Shown piece after piece: positions 16,996 through 26,815 of a DNA stretch of 59,060 nt (position 1 is its first letter; each line of letters starts with the position of its first letter). The translations under genes were made by a program, and so were the position numbers. The DNA is from Chloroflexota bacterium (GTDB lineage: Bacteria > Chloroflexota > Anaerolineae > Anaerolineales > Anaerolineaceae), in assembly GCA_016838895.1 (NCBI GenBank), contig JAEKNU010000023.1:1-59060 (forward strand). The letters run 5' to 3'. The notes beneath the pieces were generated by a model. The model saw nothing but the letters and a program-made list of their open reading frames with translations, did no database searches and was not told where the DNA came from.

Positions 16996-17322
16996 ATGCC
17001 CGGAAGAGAAATCAAAGATAAAAACATTCAGGAAAGAATATATGACGTGACCCGCCAGATTCCGTATGGCAAAGTTGCTACCTATGGACAGATTGCCCAC
17101 ATCACAGGTGGATGTACAGCGCGCATGGTGGGATATGCCATGGCAGCCATAAAAAGTGATGATATTCCCTGGCAGCGGGTGATTAACGCCAAAGGAAAAA
17201 TCAGTCCACATGGTTTAGGATATGGCAGTGCTGTACAGCGCCAACGTCTTGAAGATGAAGGCGTTGAGTTTGATAAACTGGATCGGATTGATTTTTCGCG
17301 TTTTGGTTGGCTGCCGGAATAA
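16996..17322 (+). CDS. Alkyltransferase-like protein (ATL; MGMT fold without the acceptor cysteine)
   Basis: About 108 residues. The fold of the MGMT DNA-binding domain is clear: IYDVTRQIPYGKVATYGQIA, then RMVGYAMAA, and DIPWQRVINAKGKIS. In true O6-alkylguanine methyltransferases the active-site motif is PCHRV; here Cys is replaced by Trp (PWQRV), the mark of ATL proteins, which bind O6-alkylguanine and hand the lesion to nucleotide excision repair without removing the alkyl group. ATG 16990 is also in frame, but AAGGA at 16983-16987 is better spaced for ATG 16996. The gene is divergent from the membrane-protein pair. Confidence 0.9.
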   Translation: MPGREIKDKNIQERIYDVTRQIPYGKVATYGQIAHITGGCTARMVGYAMAAIKSDDIPWQRVINAKGKISPHGLGYGSAVQRQRLEDEGVEFDKLDRIDFSRFGWLPE

Positions 17323-17395
17323 TTCCATTAATTTATTAGTCGGATTGGGCGTCGAAATACGAGCACTGTATTGATTGAATGGAATATTTATTTGA

Positions 17396-17425
17396 AAACC
17401 TCCTCTATCCATATAGAGGAGGTTT
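17396..17425. terminator. Bidirectional terminator between ATL and galE
   Basis: A perfect 13-bp stem (AAACCTCCTCTAT at 17396-17408 with its complement at 17413-17425, 4-nt loop) separates two convergent genes. The T-tract is short (TTTG) on the plus strand and TTTTC on the minus. Confidence 0.75.
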
Positions 17426-17452
17426 GATTCAGACAGTAGACTAATATATCAT

Positions 17453-18469
17453 TTATTCCGAAAAATCAAGAATCTGACTGCGTAGGTCTCCCCATTTCAG
17501 GGCATCTGTAATACCTTCATCAATGCTAAGTTGTGCCTGCCAACCAAGTAACCGTTTGGCGGTGTCAGCGTTGGCAAAGGAACCAGCCACATCACCGGGG
17601 CGTGGTGGGGCTTCGATTTTGTTGACGGTTTGTCCGTACACGCGTTCAAATGATGCCACAAGCTCCTTGACTGTGATTCCTGTGCCTGTCCCCAGATTGA
17701 TCACCAGATAACCATCTGCAGGATTACCAGCACGCTCAAAGACATTGTCAATATCCTGAACAGCCAGAACATGTGCCTGGGCCAAGTCCCAGATATGGAT
17801 ATAATCGCGGATACCGGACCCATCGCGAGTTGGCCAATCCACACCTGTAATCTCAAATTCTTTCAACACGCCCATAGCGGTATCAACGAGTTTGCCCAGT
17901 ACATGCGAAGGTGATTTTACATGAATGCCTGAGCGCATTTTGGGGTCTGCACCGATGGGGTTAAAATAACGCAGGGTGATGCCTTTCATACCGTAAGCAG
18001 CACAGAAATCATGCAGAATCATTTCCATCATGTATTTGGTGCGTGCGTAGGGGCTGCTGGGGTTTAAAGGAGAGGCTTCAGTAACCATAAATCCGGGAAC
18101 AACATCGTAAATGGATGCCGATGAACTGAAGACGATTTTTTTGTATCCCAGGCGATTGAGTGTATTGAATAACTCCAGGGATTTATTAACATTCTCACGA
18201 TAGTATTCATAAGGATTGGTCGTCGATTCGGGTACCACGATCAGTGCTGCACAATGTATGGTAGCCTGAATATCAGGGTGATCTTTGAATACTGTTTCAA
18301 CAGCGGTGCTATCCGCGATATCAGCCTGGTAAAAAATGCGATCTTTGGTGAATTCTTTTCTTCCTGTTACAAGTGAATCAAGAATTATGGGTGTATGACC
18401 GACATCTTCTAATGCTGAGCATATTGTGCTGCCAATATAACCGGCTCCGCCAGTAATTAGAAATTTCAT
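17453..18469 (-). CDS. galE: UDP-glucose 4-epimerase
   Basis: 338 residues, the usual GalE length. The Rossmann motif GGAGYIGS (7-14), SSSAS (115-119) and the catalytic YARTK (Y141, K145) identify an extended short-chain dehydrogenase/NAD-dependent epimerase; GVDWPTRDGSGIRDYIHIWDLAQAH is specific for GalE. It interconverts UDP-glucose and UDP-galactose (or the N-acetyl forms) in the cytoplasm. AGGAGA precedes the start. It is the last gene of a three-gene glycan operon (GT2, GT-C protein, galE) with gaps of 3 and 22 nt, so it most likely supplies nucleotide sugar for that pathway. Confidence 0.94.
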   Translation of the reverse strand: MKFLITGGAGYIGSTICSALEDVGHTPIILDSLVTGRKEFTKDRIFYQADIADSTAVETVFKDHPDIQATIHCAALIVVPESTTNPYEYYRENVNKSLELFNTLNRLGYKKIVFSSSASIYDVVPGFMVTEASPLNPSSPYARTKYMMEMILHDFCAAYGMKGITLRYFNPIGADPKMRSGIHVKSPSHVLGKLVDTAMGVLKEFEITGVDWPTRDGSGIRDYIHIWDLAQAHVLAVQDIDNVFERAGNPADGYLVINLGTGTGITVKELVASFERVYGQTVNKIEAPPRPGDVAGSFANADTAKRLLGWQAQLSIDEGITDALKWGDLRSQILDFSE

Positions 18470-18491
18470 CAGGTCTCCTGTATGTTTTCAG

Positions 18492-20534
18492 TTATGGATT
18501 GCAGTTCAATTCAGATTGAACGCTAAGAATTGTATCAGTTTTTTGGATGGAGTCTGCAGTTTCAAGTTCAATGCGCTGCCATAAACGGCAAATCATGGGG
18601 TGTACCAGATCAGAAATTGCCGCGGATTCATTGCTTAACGTCAGGGCTTGCTGCCAATTTCCGATGTGGGCATAGCCTTCCACAAAAGGGAAACGTTCAG
18701 TGGGGTCATTAGGGTAGTCGCCTAATGTAAAAGCAATGTCTCCCAGGTCTGTAACTGTAGACCAATCTTCTTGTTGACGGGCAAGTTCAGCTTTCTGGTA
18801 ATAATAGCACCAACGATGTTGCGGTTCCGTTCGGAAAATGACGTGCGGGGGTTCAGCTTGGAAAGCTCCATCAATTATGATCTGCTGCAAATTTGAATAG
18901 GGAATTGTTTCACGCAAAGTGGGGGGCAGCAGGCTGTTGTAATTATCCACCATTGGATCTAATACTCGCAAGCACCCGGGTGGTTGAAAATAGATTGAAA
19001 GCATATTTTCAGTGGAACCATTAAACATAGCAGCCAGGTAGTTTTCTTGAATAGACGTTCCCCTTTCATAGGATGGAATGCTGGCACCCAAACGAATGGA
19101 TGGATAGGTAAAAAGATAATCCATTTCTTCTTGTCGGACTTCTTGTACATACAACCAGTTTAAGGGTGCGGTTAAGGAATTGTCACTGGCATATTGAATT
19201 GGCAGGTCATTGATCAACACCGTTGTGCCAGGTTTCAACTCCGGAATACGCCAACTTAACTGCCAGAATAATTGTTGCTGTACTTCCCAATCGCGGCGGA
19301 AATCATTGGCACTGATAAATTGCTGACCAACCGCAAAAGCTACCCAAATACTGAGAATGGTATTACGCAGCCATTTAGGTAAGGGCATTAGTTCAAATAT
19401 ACCTGCCCAAAAGATGGCGATACCTAATATGAAGGGGATCGTAAAACGGCTGTTGGGGTATTCCAGCCCGATAGGTAAATTGGTAAACCAGAATGGCCAA
19501 CCCGCCATCAGAGCAGTCAGCAGGCCGAGTAAAATAACCCATATTGTCTGCTTTTTCTTTTTTATTTCAAATTGTAGGCCAAGATATTTTTGTAAATAGA
19601 TCAAACACAGCAAAGAGACAACAGTTACAATTCCGGCGTACATGATTGTGGAAAGTTTGCCAAAGCTTTGTACGTCAGGCAGATGAAAAGCACGGCTTAT
19701 ACCAAGGACTGAGGTCCAATACAGGTCATGCGCGATTTGTTGTACGAGCTGCCAGAAAGCTAATAGCGGATTGCTCTGCAGGGTTTGCAGGAAAAGCGGC
19801 TTGTAATTTTGAGTTTGATATGGGAAAAGAAAGACACGCCAGATGACTGAACTGATCAGAATTAATGCGTAGGGTGCCCATATTTTCAGGAGGCTGCCTA
19901 GTTTTTTATCTTCTCTGTCACTGTGTAAGAGGCCATAAAGAATAATTGGGCGGATCGCTTCCAGGGTGAAGAAGTATTCCATGCTATACAGGTTGACTGC
20001 TGAGAGCAATAGCGAACATCCTGTGAAAATTGCAAAACGCTGAGGATTTCGATACGCAAGCACCATGCATAATAAAGACCCAATGAATGCGCTGTAAACC
20101 AGGTAAAAATGTCCGTAAGTGATCGCGATGGCCTGTTGACGGAAACCGGGATAAACCAGAAAGATCAGGGCAGCCCAAATCGCCATATGCTGTCGTTTTG
20201 GCCACAATGCACGCATCAGCAGCCACAAAAGCAGAGCAGATGCCCATCTGGACAGCATACTGAAAATCTGCCATTGCCAGGGTGCATCTCCCAGTAAGGA
20301 GGTGCTGATCTGGTAGAAAACACCCCATACTGGGCGGTTAGTTGAAAAATAGCGCGCCAATCCTTCTGCGCCGAAATGATGTGAAATCCAGACAAAAGCC
20401 CAGTCATCCCATGAGAAACCGAACCAGGGAATTAGGAGACCAAAACTTAAAACACTGATGAGTAGGATAAACCATGGCGTCCAGCGAGATGAAAAGGTCA
20501 GTTTTTTCCAGTGCAAGATTAATTTTTGTATCAT
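18492..20534 (-). CDS. Polytopic GT-C type glycosyltransferase-like membrane protein (680 aa)
   Basis: About a dozen hydrophobic segments fill residues 20-415; a soluble, probably extracytoplasmic C-terminal part follows. The first loop has FGFSWDDWAFVW with an Asp-Asp pair (D43-D44), the usual place for the catalytic acid of GT-C enzymes that use polyprenyl-phosphate sugars (Dol-P-mannosyltransferase/ArnT-like plan). No specific family can be named. It follows the GT2 polyprenyl-phosphate glycosyltransferase by 3 nt, the classic donor-then-transferase arrangement for decorating envelope glycans outside the membrane. The C-terminal part has a repeat-like helical stretch that may be TPR-like. 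Confidence 0.8.
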   Translation of the reverse strand: MIQKLILHWKKLTFSSRWTPWFILLISVLSFGLLIPWFGFSWDDWAFVWISHHFGAEGLARYFSTNRPVWGVFYQISTSLLGDAPWQWQIFSMLSRWASALLLWLLMRALWPKRQHMAIWAALIFLVYPGFRQQAIAITYGHFYLVYSAFIGSLLCMVLAYRNPQRFAIFTGCSLLLSAVNLYSMEYFFTLEAIRPIILYGLLHSDREDKKLGSLLKIWAPYALILISSVIWRVFLFPYQTQNYKPLFLQTLQSNPLLAFWQLVQQIAHDLYWTSVLGISRAFHLPDVQSFGKLSTIMYAGIVTVVSLLCLIYLQKYLGLQFEIKKKKQTIWVILLGLLTALMAGWPFWFTNLPIGLEYPNSRFTIPFILGIAIFWAGIFELMPLPKWLRNTILSIWVAFAVGQQFISANDFRRDWEVQQQLFWQLSWRIPELKPGTTVLINDLPIQYASDNSLTAPLNWLYVQEVRQEEMDYLFTYPSIRLGASIPSYERGTSIQENYLAAMFNGSTENMLSIYFQPPGCLRVLDPMVDNYNSLLPPTLRETIPYSNLQQIIIDGAFQAEPPHVIFRTEPQHRWCYYYQKAELARQQEDWSTVTDLGDIAFTLGDYPNDPTERFPFVEGYAHIGNWQQALTLSNESAAISDLVHPMICRLWQRIELETADSIQKTDTILSVQSELNCNP

Positions 20535-20537
20535 AGA

Positions 20538-21506
20538 TTATTTGTTTTCTTCGATTATTTGTTTTCTACTGCTTTTGCGAATAATATACTTGGGACGTTG
20601 TTTGACTTCCTGAAATATATATCCGATATATACGCCGATGAGACCCATGGAAATCATAATGGAACCGCCAACTAACAAAAGCATGAACATCAATGAACTC
20701 CATCCAGGTGCCAGGTTTTGGGTATTACCGGTGATCCAAAAACTGAGCACATAGATTGCTTCAATGAGAGCTAATACCAGAAAGCCCAGTCCAATAGAGA
20801 TACTGATGATTAACGGGACCAGCGAGAAAGAGAAAATGGCATCAGATGCCAAACGAATCATTTTTTTGAGTGAATATTTTGATTTTCCTGCTAATCGTTG
20901 GGATGGAGTAAATGGCAATATGCTTGATGTAAACCCTACCCAGGAAACCATGCCGCGCAAAAAGCGATGATATTCAGGCATTTCATTGATTGCTTCTACA
21001 ACTTCACGCGTAAGTAATCGAAAGTCCGCGCCGCCAGGCATTACATTTGTATCCCCAATGCGATTGAGCAGCCAATAAAATCCGCCGGACGTAATTTTCT
21101 TAAAGGGTGTGAGCCCATTTTCTTCCAGACGCTGGGTTAGTACCATGTCGTAACCTTGCTGGGCTAACTGCAGCATTTCAGGAATCATTGAAGGGGGATG
21201 TTGTCCATCACCATCCATGGTTATGACGTAATCTGCTTCAGCTTTTTCCAGCCCGGCAGTCAATGCAGATTGATGTCCAAAATTTCGGCTCAATTCAATG
21301 ATCAAAATACGTTTATCTTTGGTGCTCAGCTCTTCCAAAGCTTTCTGGGATTGGTCAACAGATCCATCATTTACGTAAATAATGCGTGTTTGAACAGGTA
21401 AGTGATCAACCACAGCGCATAATTGATTGTGAAATTTACTGAGTACATCTTGTTCATTGAAAACGGGCACGATTATATCAAGAGAATGGGTAATTGGATT
21501 TACCAT
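20538..21506 (-). CDS. Family 2 glycosyltransferase, polyprenyl-phosphate type (DPM/GtrB-like)
   Basis: 322 residues from ATG 21506, which has AGGAAA upstream; the frame is open to 21635 but the extra 43 residues are unlike the family. The opening SLDIIVPVFNEQDVL, YVNDGSVDQS, LSRNFGHQSAL and the DxD MDGDGQHPP (D98, D100) define the GT2 catalytic domain. Two C-terminal membrane helices (about 225-300) match GtrB/DPM1-like enzymes that transfer a sugar from a nucleotide to a polyprenyl phosphate on the cytoplasmic face. It heads the operon with the GT-C protein and galE. Confidence 0.93.
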   Translation of the reverse strand: MVNPITHSLDIIVPVFNEQDVLSKFHNQLCAVVDHLPVQTRIIYVNDGSVDQSQKALEELSTKDKRILIIELSRNFGHQSALTAGLEKAEADYVITMDGDGQHPPSMIPEMLQLAQQGYDMVLTQRLEENGLTPFKKITSGGFYWLLNRIGDTNVMPGGADFRLLTREVVEAINEMPEYHRFLRGMVSWVGFTSSILPFTPSQRLAGKSKYSLKKMIRLASDAIFSFSLVPLIISISIGLGFLVLALIEAIYVLSFWITGNTQNLAPGWSSLMFMLLLVGGSIMISMGLIGVYIGYIFQEVKQRPKYIIRKSSRKQIIEENK

Positions 21507-21673
21507 AGCGGATTTCCTGAAAGAATACTTTTTTTTACAGCATCCATTATAATGGATATTGGCTAGATAAATGTTAAGGGAATCGCTAAGAAAATAACCT
21601 GTATATTTTACTTTCATGAATATTGATCTTAACATATAATAATTTTCATCTTAACAAACTTAATGGAGCATTA

Positions 21674-22882
21674 ATGATCGACGTATATTTGGGACGAGAG
21701 AATATATTTAACCCTGATTTAAATACATATGCATATGAAATTATGTATAACAGCAATAGCAGCGGGGAAAATATTGTAGGGAAAAACTCCATAAGTGCTG
21801 CTTTATCAATAATTCAAACAATATTAGATATTGGGGTAGCAAACATAACACAAGGGAAAACCGCTTTTTTTAACTTAAATGGTGATTTCATAAAGAAGCA
21901 AAAAAATCTACCATTTTCTTCTGAATTAGGCGGGGTTATTCTAACTATTAATGATGATGAAATTGATGAGACACTGATAAACGCGGTGCGTCGCCTAAAA
22001 CAATTGAAATATAAAGTGATTTTGGATAACGTGCGCATCAATCATTTAACCGTACCCCTATTGCATGAAATTCAAGGTGGCCGTATTGATGTATGTAATT
22101 ATTCCCGTATTGCAGCAAACGATTTACTCAAATCATTGAATCAATATCAAATTAAATATTATGCAGATAATGTTCCGGATCATCAAACGCTTGAGTTTTG
22201 TAAATCCGTAGGTTTTGATTATTTTCAGGGGCCATTTTTCATAAAGCCACAAGTGATGCATGGGAAACGATTACCCTCCAGACGTTTGTTTGTATTAAAG
22301 ATGTTATCGTCGCTGTACAACCCTGAAATTGATATTCGTGATCTGGAGATTATCATCCGTCAGGATGTATCCTTGGGGTACAAACTGATGCGGATGGTGA
22401 ATTCAGCCTACTATGGTTTAAACAGTCAGATTGAATCTATCCAACATGCATTGGTATTGCTGGGGATAAATCCATTGCGGGCCTGGTTAAGTGTTATTCT
22501 GCTTTCGGAAATTGATGATCAACCGGGACCATTGATGTCAACAGCGATTATTCGCGGCAAAATGTGTGAGTTAATCGCTGAGATGTTGCCCAATGAGGAT
22601 ATTAGCAGTTATTTTGTTACCGGATTATTTTCCATTCTGGATACAATGATGGGCTTACCCATGGAAGAGATTCTGCAAAGTATACCAATGGCAGATTCAA
22701 TTAATAAGGCATTGTTACAAGGGGAAGGTACCTTAGGTAGTGTATTGCATTCAGTGATCGCGTACGAACAAAGCAATTGGCAGGCGATCAACTTGCCAAA
22801 AGTTTCCATACAGCAGATACGCGAGGCATATCTCAAAGCCATTGCCTGGGCAACAGAGCTAACAAATTCAAATTTATTATAG
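21674..22882 (+). CDS. EAL-like/HDOD signalling protein (YuxH/CdgJ type)
   Basis: 402 residues from ATG 21674 with GGAG at 21664-21667. The first half is a degenerate EAL domain: the signature EAL is replaced by EIM (YAYEIMYNSN), and catalytic acids are missing, so it should not hydrolyse c-di-GMP. The second half is an HDOD domain (about 205-390; LFVLKMLSSLYN, MRMVNSAYYGLNSQIESIQHALVLLG). Such proteins act as c-di-GMP-linked or stress signalling adaptors through protein contacts. It is convergent with, and overlaps by 6 bp, a catalytically intact GGDEF-EAL gene, which suggests related function. Confidence 0.88.
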   Translation: MIDVYLGRENIFNPDLNTYAYEIMYNSNSSGENIVGKNSISAALSIIQTILDIGVANITQGKTAFFNLNGDFIKKQKNLPFSSELGGVILTINDDEIDETLINAVRRLKQLKYKVILDNVRINHLTVPLLHEIQGGRIDVCNYSRIAANDLLKSLNQYQIKYYADNVPDHQTLEFCKSVGFDYFQGPFFIKPQVMHGKRLPSRRLFVLKMLSSLYNPEIDIRDLEIIIRQDVSLGYKLMRMVNSAYYGLNSQIESIQHALVLLGINPLRAWLSVILLSEIDDQPGPLMSTAIIRGKMCELIAEMLPNEDISSYFVTGLFSILDTMMGLPMEEILQSIPMADSINKALLQGEGTLGSVLHSVIAYEQSNWQAINLPKVSIQQIREAYLKAIAWATELTNSNLL

Positions 22883-25276
22883 AGACGGATTGATCACTTT
22901 ACAGAGGTCTGTAAAACTCATTGGCCTTCCAAAATAATAACCCTGTAACAAGTCGCAGACATGTTTTTCCAGCACTGTGGCTTGTATGTTATTTTCTACC
23001 CCTTCAGCGATGATTTCCAAATCCAAATTGTGCCCAATTGAGATAACACCTTTCACAAGGGAAAGCCCATGCGGGTTATCTTCCATGGCAGCTACAAAGG
23101 ATTTGTCAATTTTCAAAGAGTCAACTGGCAGGTTGACCAGTGAATGTAAGGAAGAATATCCAGTTCCAAAATCGTCTATAGAAATTTTGACACCTATTTT
23201 TCGCAGGTTATTTAATTTGTTTCCATTTTCTTCTATATTCTGCATTAACAAACTTTCGGTAATTTCCAAAACAAGTTTTGAAGGGTTTATACCTGATTCA
23301 GCGATTATTCCTTCAACAGTGGAAGCAAAATGCTCCTCTTCCAATTGTCTGCCAGAAATATTAATGGAGATAAGCACTGATGGATAGCCGGCTTGTTCGA
23401 GTGTTTGTTGGTGTCGGCAGGCAGTGCGCATTACCCAGTTACCAATCTCTACAATTAAGCCGGTTTCCTCTGCCAGTGGAATGAAATCATCCGGCATAAT
23501 CCGGCCTAGCGATGTATGATCCCAACGTAACAGGGCTTCAATGGCGACAATTTTACGGGAATTTGCTTCAACAATGGGTTGATAAACCAATTTAAACTCA
23601 TCCCGTTCCAACGCATGACGCAGATGATTTTCCATATCCCGACGTTTCAACACTCGACGATTTAATTCCTCGGAATAGAATTGAAAATTATTTTTACCCA
23701 ATTCTTTGGCACGATACATGGCAATATCGGCATTCTTGAGTAGAGAAACGGCCTTCTCTCCATCACCTGGAAATAAACTGATGCCAATACTGGCTGTCAT
23801 GAATAATTCCTGCTCATCAATCATGTAGGGCATGGTTAATGCCTCAATAATTTTTTGCGCAGTAACGGAGGCTGGCACCAATCCTTCATTGCCTGCGTGA
23901 TAGGATATAATCGCAAATTCATCCCCACCCATACGTGCCAGCAAGTCATCTTTATGAACACAGGTAACCAATCGATTGGATACTTCGCGCAGTAGAAGAT
24001 CTCCTGTTGTATGGCCAAAAGTATTGTTGATCACTTTGAAACCGTCCAGATCCAGGTGTAAAACAGCAAACTGTGCGGCGGTTTTTTGTGCCATGCGAAT
24101 GGATTGATAGAGTTTTTCGTGCAGCAGGGTGCGATTAGGTAGATCAGTCAATGTGTCATGCAGGGCGATATGTCGCAAGTTATTTTCAACTAGTTTTAAT
24201 TCACTTTTATCAGAGAAGTAGAGCACATAATAGCAAACATCACCGCCCTCATTTTGAATGCTTTTAGCATGTATATCAGCTGGAAATACATGTTGATCCT
24301 TATGTTGAAGCCAGCATTCTCCCTGCCATGTACCGGTTTGGTTTAATGTGGAATGAATTATGTTGTAGTAATTGGAAGTATGTACGGAACTAAGCATATA
24401 ATTGATCGGTTTTCCCAACAGCTCTTTACTTGAATACCCCAGAAGTTTATAAAAATGAGGATTAGCGCTAAGGTAATTCCCATTTGTGTCAATGATCGCG
24501 ATACCCAGGCAGGCATTATCAATGACTGAAGTGAGTAGTTGATAATCCGTTGAAAATGGAAATTGATTGTTGATAACATTCCCAATCAGTGTGTATTGAG
24601 TGATTGCGCCGTTCTCATCAAAGAGTGCTTGCAAAACAAACTGCAGTCGATTAATAGTTGGATGATTGTTATTGGAATGAACCAGGAATATGCAAGTAGG
24701 GTGTTCCAGAGATACTTGTTTAATTTTTTCTTTTAACAAGGCCCCATGCTCTTCAGGCAAAATATCAAAGATATAAAGATTTTTATTGTTATCAGGATCA
24801 ACAGTGAAATATCCGGGGGATATATCTGTCGCCTCAAGTAACTTGCCTTGCGCTGAAAAGCGTATTACTAATTCATTATTTTCGTGCAATTGTATGGATT
24901 TGTTGATTTTGTCGGCAAAACCAGTAGAGAGATAATGATGTTTGCCTTGATCTTGCGGTTTGATGGTAATGATAAAGCCAGTTTCACCATCCCAATATAC
25001 ATTGCGAAAATGAGCCTCAAAGCGCTGCCTGGCAGGGTCAATGTTGGTTGGGAATATAATGCTTTTTGTTTCACCAGATAATGGGCCGAATTTAATGTTT
25101 TTACCAAGAACATCCTGTTCGGATTGTTGTAGGTAGGAAAGGGCAGTTGAATTTGCATATAGAATGTCATTGTATGCATCAACGACGATTACACCATCAG
25201 GTAAATTCTCCACAATCATTTGATAGTATGGAGTATCCTGATTTGGACGCTGCGATGTTTGATATGTTTCTGGCAT
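22877..25276 (-). CDS. PAS-GGDEF-EAL cyclic-di-GMP enzyme
   Basis: About 799 residues. N-terminal PAS domains (first near residues 20-120, VENLPDGVIVVDAYNDILYANSTA; another around 250-370, IDNACLGIAIIDTNGNYLSANPHFYKLLGYSS) precede a GGDEF domain (MGGDEFAI near 449) and an EAL domain (EALLRW near 577, with DDFGTGYSS and IAEGVEN). Both signatures are canonical, so it may make or degrade c-di-GMP. The inhibitory RxxD site before GGDEF is not conserved (HKDD). No membrane segment is seen, so it is cytoplasmic. The frame runs to a TTG at 25336, preceded at 8 nt by TAAAAT; ATG 25276 is my choice, with low certainty. Confidence 0.92.
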   Translation of the reverse strand: MPETYQTSQRPNQDTPYYQMIVENLPDGVIVVDAYNDILYANSTALSYLQQSEQDVLGKNIKFGPLSGETKSIIFPTNIDPARQRFEAHFRNVYWDGETGFIITIKPQDQGKHHYLSTGFADKINKSIQLHENNELVIRFSAQGKLLEATDISPGYFTVDPDNNKNLYIFDILPEEHGALLKEKIKQVSLEHPTCIFLVHSNNNHPTINRLQFVLQALFDENGAITQYTLIGNVINNQFPFSTDYQLLTSVIDNACLGIAIIDTNGNYLSANPHFYKLLGYSSKELLGKPINYMLSSVHTSNYYNIIHSTLNQTGTWQGECWLQHKDQHVFPADIHAKSIQNEGGDVCYYVLYFSDKSELKLVENNLRHIALHDTLTDLPNRTLLHEKLYQSIRMAQKTAAQFAVLHLDLDGFKVINNTFGHTTGDLLLREVSNRLVTCVHKDDLLARMGGDEFAIISYHAGNEGLVPASVTAQKIIEALTMPYMIDEQELFMTASIGISLFPGDGEKAVSLLKNADIAMYRAKELGKNNFQFYSEELNRRVLKRRDMENHLRHALERDEFKLVYQPIVEANSRKIVAIEALLRWDHTSLGRIMPDDFIPLAEETGLIVEIGNWVMRTACRHQQTLEQAGYPSVLISINISGRQLEEEHFASTVEGIIAESGINPSKLVLEITESLLMQNIEENGNKLNNLRKIGVKISIDDFGTGYSSLHSLVNLPVDSLKIDKSFVAAMEDNPHGLSLVKGVISIGHNLDLEIIAEGVENNIQATVLEKHVCDLLQGYYFGRPMSFTDLCKVINPSL

Positions 25277-25552
25277 GTATGGCTTCGATTCTTTCTTGAT
25301 CAATTTTGCACCAGCATAACTGCAATGAATAAGCAATAATTTCTATTTTACTGTGCCAGAATAGATTTTACCAAACTTATTCGAAATAAACCCCATTTTA
25401 CAAAAAAGAAAAATGAAATGTGAGGTGATGTTTGTTGAACCCATACTACTTTAACATGTATCGTAAATCGGACAAATAAATAGTAAATAAAAATCACATT
25501 TTATAATCAAGTTATAGTAGTATAGGAGTTACCTTAGATAAACGGAGGAGTG

Positions 25553-26656
25553 ATGACTGATATTCGTATGCAAAGATTGGCAAAGTTAATTGTGCAGTAT
25601 TCAGTACGAGTGAAAGAAGGTGATTGGGTTCTTGTTATTGGGGATGTGAAAACCGAGTCATTAATGGATCTGGTTGTGAAAGAAGTTTTGCTGGCTGGAG
25701 GACATCCGGAAATTAAAGTAAATAGCGAATCTGTACAAGAGACATTGTATCAATATGCTACTGAAAAACAGCTTGGATTTGTTTCACCTACAGAAAAAAT
25801 GCTGGTTGAAAAAATTGACGGGTACATCTTTTTGCAGGGAAATCGAAATACACGAAGTTTATCAGCTGTCGATCCTGCAAAGCAACAGGTGTTTAGAAGA
25901 GCTAGGCGTGAAATAAGTGAAACCATGATGGAACGATCCGCTACGGATGATTTGCGTTGGGTTATCACGCAATTTCCATGTGACGCAAATGCACAGGAAG
26001 CGGATATGAGTTTGAAGAATTACGAAAACTTTGTTTATGAGGCTGTTTTTTGCGATAAGGAAGATCCGGTTGCTGAATGGCAAGCGATTCATGCAGAACA
26101 GGATCGCATCATTAAATGGCTGGAAGGCAAAAAGAAAATCTCAGTAAAAAGTGCCAATGCTGATTTGACTTTATCCATTGATGGTCGGACATTTATAAAT
26201 TCTTCGGGAAAAAACAATATGCCCAGCGGCGAAATTTTTACCAGTCCGATTGAAGAAAGTGCTAACGGCTGGGTGAACTTCACTTATCCGGCCATCACCA
26301 ATGGAAGAGAAGTATCCGGTGTACGGTTGAAATTTGAAGATGGCAAAGTAGTGGATGCCAGTGCTGAGAAAAATGAAGCATTCCTGATCAGCCAATTGGA
26401 TATGGATGAAGGCTCTCGATATTTGGGTGAATTTGCCATTGGTACCAACTATGGTATTACTCAATTTACCAAAAATATTCTGTATGATGAAAAAATTGGC
26501 GGCTCATTCCATATGGCGATTGGTGCGGGATTTCCGGAAGCCGGTAGTAAAAATAAATCAGCGATTCATTGGGATTTCATCTGTGATATGCGAGAGGATG
26601 GTGAAATCGCCGTTGATGGGGAAATTTTCTATCAGAAAGGGAAGTTTATTATCTGA
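25553..26656 (+). CDS. M29 family aminopeptidase (AmpS/PepS-type)
   Basis: 367 residues, a normal length for thermophilic aminopeptidase family M29. The start ATG 25553 has GGAGG at 25544-25548; an in-frame GTG at 25550 is less likely. The C-terminal part carries the family metal site pattern: E in LGEFAIGTN, the NILYDEKIGGSFHMAIGAGF stretch with E, Y/H and the final SAIHWDFICDM with H and D. It removes N-terminal amino acids from peptides in the cytoplasm using two metal ions, usually cobalt or zinc. It stands alone on the plus strand. Confidence 0.92.
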   Translation: MTDIRMQRLAKLIVQYSVRVKEGDWVLVIGDVKTESLMDLVVKEVLLAGGHPEIKVNSESVQETLYQYATEKQLGFVSPTEKMLVEKIDGYIFLQGNRNTRSLSAVDPAKQQVFRRARREISETMMERSATDDLRWVITQFPCDANAQEADMSLKNYENFVYEAVFCDKEDPVAEWQAIHAEQDRIIKWLEGKKKISVKSANADLTLSIDGRTFINSSGKNNMPSGEIFTSPIEESANGWVNFTYPAITNGREVSGVRLKFEDGKVVDASAEKNEAFLISQLDMDEGSRYLGEFAIGTNYGITQFTKNILYDEKIGGSFHMAIGAGFPEAGSKNKSAIHWDFICDMREDGEIAVDGEIFYQKGKFII

Positions 26657-26755
26657 TTTACAGAAGTGAATTAATTACAGACGTCCATCTACTTAGGCGG
26701 GGCATCTGTTTTCTTATTTCCAATGCGATAGCACTGTATTTAATTAAATTATTAA

Positions 26756-26799
26756 AAAACAATCGGCTGGATCAGTACACTGAACAACCGATTGTTTTC
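26756..26799. terminator. Bidirectional terminator between M29 gene and STAS-like gene
   Basis: An imperfect 13-bp stem (AAACAATCGGCTG near 26758-26770 with CAACCGATTGTTT at 26785-26797) has TTTT on the plus side and six T on the minus side. Confidence 0.65.
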
Positions 26800-26815
26800 A
26801 TTGGAATATCTAATC

